A DNA stretch of 64,000 nucleotides, taken from the NCBI RefSeq assembly GCF_965284335.1, contig NZ_OZ260076.1, one strand, 5' to 3'. This document shows positions 62,389 to 64,000 of this stretch, piece by piece. A model generated the notes under the pieces. That model saw only the letters and a list, made by a program, of their open reading frames with translations, made no database searches and had not been told where the DNA came from. Numbering within the stretch: position 1 is the stretch's first letter; each line of letters opens with the position of its first letter. This DNA is from Tabrizicola_A sp965284335 (lineage in GTDB: Bacteria > Pseudomonadota > Alphaproteobacteria > Rhodobacterales > Rhodobacteraceae). The position numbers and the translations under genes are program-made.

Positions 62389-63069
62389 TTAGCCTTCGGG
62401 AACCATGGCCGAAAACCGCGCCTCTTTGGCCAAAAGCACCGCTTGCGTGCGGCTTAAAACCCCCAGCTTGCGCATGATGGCCGTGACATGGGCCTTGACG
62501 GTGGTTTCGGCGATGTTCAGCTCATAGGCGATTTGCTTGTTCAACTTGCCTTCGCAAATGAGTTGCAAAATGCGCGCCTGCTGGCGGGTCAAAAGGCCAA
62601 GCCGGGCAATCGCCTCTTCGCTGGCGCTGCTGCCCCCTTCGGCCTCGACGCCGTCTGGCAAAAAGCCGCGTCCCTGCCGCACAGCCTCAAGCGCCGCGCG
62701 ATAGGTGTCGCGGTGGGCGTGCTTTGGCACAAATCCCGCCGCCCCAGCCCGCAAGGCCGCACGCATGATGCGCGGATCAGCCAAGGACGACACCACAAGA
62801 ACCGGCACATCCGGCACCACAAGGCGCAGGCGCACCAACCCATCCAAGCCATCGACATCAGGCAGGTTCAGATCCAACAGCACCAGATCAGGCCGCGGCC
62901 CCCGGTCAAGTCGCGCCGTGGCCTCTTCCAAAGAGCCTGCGGTTTCCACAACTTGCAAACCTGCCACCACCTTCAGCGTCATCGACAAGGCATCGCAAAA
63001 CAGCGGATGGTCATCGACAATCAACGCCCGGATCGCAGGGGCATTGAGGGGGGTGTCTGGCTGGGTCAT
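62389..63069 (-). CDS. LuxR/NarL-family response regulator
   Basis: 226 aa: receiver domain (ALIVDDHPLF acidic pocket, LLDLNLPDVDG phospho-Asp, VVSSLADP Ser) followed by a LuxR-type helix-turn-helix (LTRQQARILQLICEGKLNKQIAYELNIAETTVKAHVTAIMRKL). The first gene of the RR-FIST-kinase-cox run; it may be phosphorylated by the kinase two genes downstream. ATG 63069 with AGGGA upstream; the frame is open to 63354 without conservation. Divergent from the lytic transglycosylase gene. Confidence 0.92.
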   Translation of the reverse strand: MTQPDTPLNAPAIRALIVDDHPLFCDALSMTLKVVAGLQVVETAGSLEEATARLDRGPRPDLVLLDLNLPDVDGLDGLVRLRLVVPDVPVLVVSSLADPRIMRAALRAGAAGFVPKHAHRDTYRAALEAVRQGRGFLPDGVEAEGGSSASEEAIARLGLLTRQQARILQLICEGKLNKQIAYELNIAETTVKAHVTAIMRKLGVLSRTQAVLLAKEARFSAMVPEG

Positions 63070-63220
63070 GGCATTCCCTCGCATCTGTCGGGTCAGCCTA
63101 TCATCAAGGGCATAATTTGAAAGCACGGCCAAAGTCGCATTTCCGCCCATCGCCGCAAAAGACCCTTTTCGCATGCGCCACAGCCCGCTATCACCACCCC
63201 ACCCAACCGCCGAGGCCCCC

Positions 63221-63679
63221 ATGCTGACCCGCCGCGCTGCCCTTTTGATCTCATTTGCCGCGCTTGCCGCCTGCGGTCGCCGCCCCGAGGCCCCGACCGC
63301 AAAGGCAAATCTGCACCCCGGCGAGACCCCGGAACTGCGCGCGCTGATCCGCAAATGGGCGGCGACATATGAGATTCCCGAAAGCCTGTTGCATCGCCAG
63401 ATCCAGCGCGAGAGCGGCTATAATCCGGCGGCGCGCAATGGGCCCTATTACGGGCTGATGCAGATTTTGCCGCAAACCGCCCGCACCATGGGCTATCGCG
63501 GCACGCCCGAAGGGCTGTTGGACCCAGACACCAACCTTGAATTCGGCGCTAAATATCTGCGCGGGGCATGGCTTGTGTCCGGCGGTAACCAAGATAAGGC
63601 GATGAAGTGGTATGCAAAGGGCTATTATTATGAGGCCAAACGCCTTGGCCTTTTGCGCGAAACGGGCCTGAAAAGCTAA
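63221..63679 (+). CDS. Lipoprotein lytic transglycosylase (SLT domain)
   Basis: 152 aa. Signal with lipobox SFAALAACG, then a short SLT lysozyme-like domain: the catalytic Glu is in IQRESGYNPAARNGPYYGLMQILPQTAR, and YLRGAWLVSGGNQDKAMKWYAKGYY is the C-terminal part. It cleaves peptidoglycan glycan strands at the outer-membrane inner face. ATG 63221 (MLTRRAALL) opens the signal; upstream frame not needed. Confidence 0.87.
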   Translation: MLTRRAALLISFAALAACGRRPEAPTAKANLHPGETPELRALIRKWAATYEIPESLLHRQIQRESGYNPAARNGPYYGLMQILPQTARTMGYRGTPEGLLDPDTNLEFGAKYLRGAWLVSGGNQDKAMKWYAKGYYYEAKRLGLLRETGLKS

Positions 63680-63711
63680 GGACGCGCCTGCGGTCAGACG
63701 CGCCCCGGCTT

Positions 63712-64000
63712 TTAATACCACGCATCCTGCATGTCGGCCTTTTTGGCGCCCACATAATCACGCAGGCCGTCGCGAATGCCCTCGTCCAAAGCCGGTGCCT
63801 GATATTCGGCCAAGCGCTTTTTCCAAAGCGCATTTGCCCGCGTGGCCGCATCAACCGACCCTGCGGCCTCCCATTTTTCAAACGGCTCGTTGTCGGACAG
63901 CTCACTGTCCCAAAACGCCGTTTCATAATGCGCCATGGTGTGCGAGCAGCCAAAGAAATGATTGCCCGGCCCCACCTCGGCAAAGGCATCCACGGCCAAT
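63712..64000 (-). CDS. Trimethylamine methyltransferase (MttB) family protein, 3' part only
   Basis: The C-terminal 95 or so residues of a minus-strand gene that continues past the window. Features of the MttB C-terminus: VGPGNHFFGCSHTMAHYETAFWDSELSDNE with the conserved glycine-rich and HT..H motifs, then the helical tail DGLRDYVGAKKADMQDAWY. Whether it is a pyrrolysine type cannot be seen here; alphaproteobacterial members usually lack pyrrolysine and act on glycine betaine or related methylamines. The corrinoid activator at 41697 is a possible partner. Confidence 0.82.
   Translation of the reverse strand, partial: LAVDAFAEVGPGNHFFGCSHTMAHYETAFWDSELSDNEPFEKWEAAGSVDAATRANALWKKRLAEYQAPALDEGIRDGLRDYVGAKKADMQDAWY

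Noticed and set aside
1..64000. CRISPR arrays, rRNA genes, insertion sequences, large tandem repeats, riboswitches
   Set aside because: Read for them on both strands; no regularly spaced repeats, no rRNA-like tracts, no transposase motifs and no convincing riboswitch core were seen.

Overview
The window looks like ordinary chromosome of an alphaproteobacterium of the Rhodobacterales (Rhodobacter/Gemmobacter-like Paracoccaceae). The evidence is a GC content near 60-63% by eye, a CckA hybrid kinase, a double-length dCTP deaminase, an rpmF-plsX-fabH-ihfA-merR cluster, a form II CO-dehydrogenase-like cluster, an MttB-family methyltransferase with a RACo-type activator, and small conserved proteins typical of this order. 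No rRNA operon, CRISPR array, prophage, integrase or insertion sequence was seen. There are two tRNA genes.

Layout. 1-9.8 kb: tail of a small conserved protein, lipA, aqpZ, a LysE exporter, typA, a class II glutamine amidotransferase, a DUF1330 protein, alaS and recA. 10-18 kb: a sulfotransferase-like protein, cckA, rsmB-SDR, exoD, guaB, a class I amidotransferase. 18-25 kb: a TDT/TehA-like transporter, a PhyH oxygenase divergent from a LysR regulator, glucokinase, an esterase overlapping an AlkA-type glycosylase, an MFS carrier. 25-33 kb: the overlapping run cysS-cimA-squalene/phytoene synthase-like, a group II PLP decarboxylase, an ABC-F ATPase, an OlsB-like acyltransferase, msrB. 33.5-39 kb: bamE/omlA divergent from the DUF177-rpmF-plsX-fabH-ihfA-merR run, then tRNA-Pro. 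39-44.5 kb: dcd, a CoA-transferase, a cupin, a RACo-type ferredoxin/ATPase, a fasciclin protein, tRNA-Gly.

44.6-48 kb is the clearest accessory patch. It lies just downstream of tRNA-Gly, is AT-rich, and holds a membrane diguanylate cyclase, a subtilisin-like lipoprotein whose leader carries an in-frame TAA, and a small secreted or outer-membrane protein. A CHAP hydrolase and a RidA protein follow. 49.3-53 kb is the oxidative pentose phosphate/Entner-Doudoroff entry operon zwf-pgl-pgi, with a good promoter and a perfect 12-bp palindrome over the start region. MgtC and HNH-nuclease genes follow.

54.6-63.1 kb is the most interesting block. Seven minus-strand genes run without a visible terminator: LuxR-type response regulator, FIST-domain sensor, NahK/ErcS'-like hybrid histidine kinase, CoxG, CoxS, CoxL (form II active-site loop) and CoxM, ending at a strong hairpin. 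This suggests a FIST-based sensory pathway linked to a molybdenum hydroxylase. The window ends in a lytic transglycosylase gene and the 3' end of an MttB-family gene.

Two dispersed intergenic sequence families recur: AT-rich perfect hairpins, usually in tandem pairs at gene ends, and a GC-rich motif around GGAGTATTTGG.
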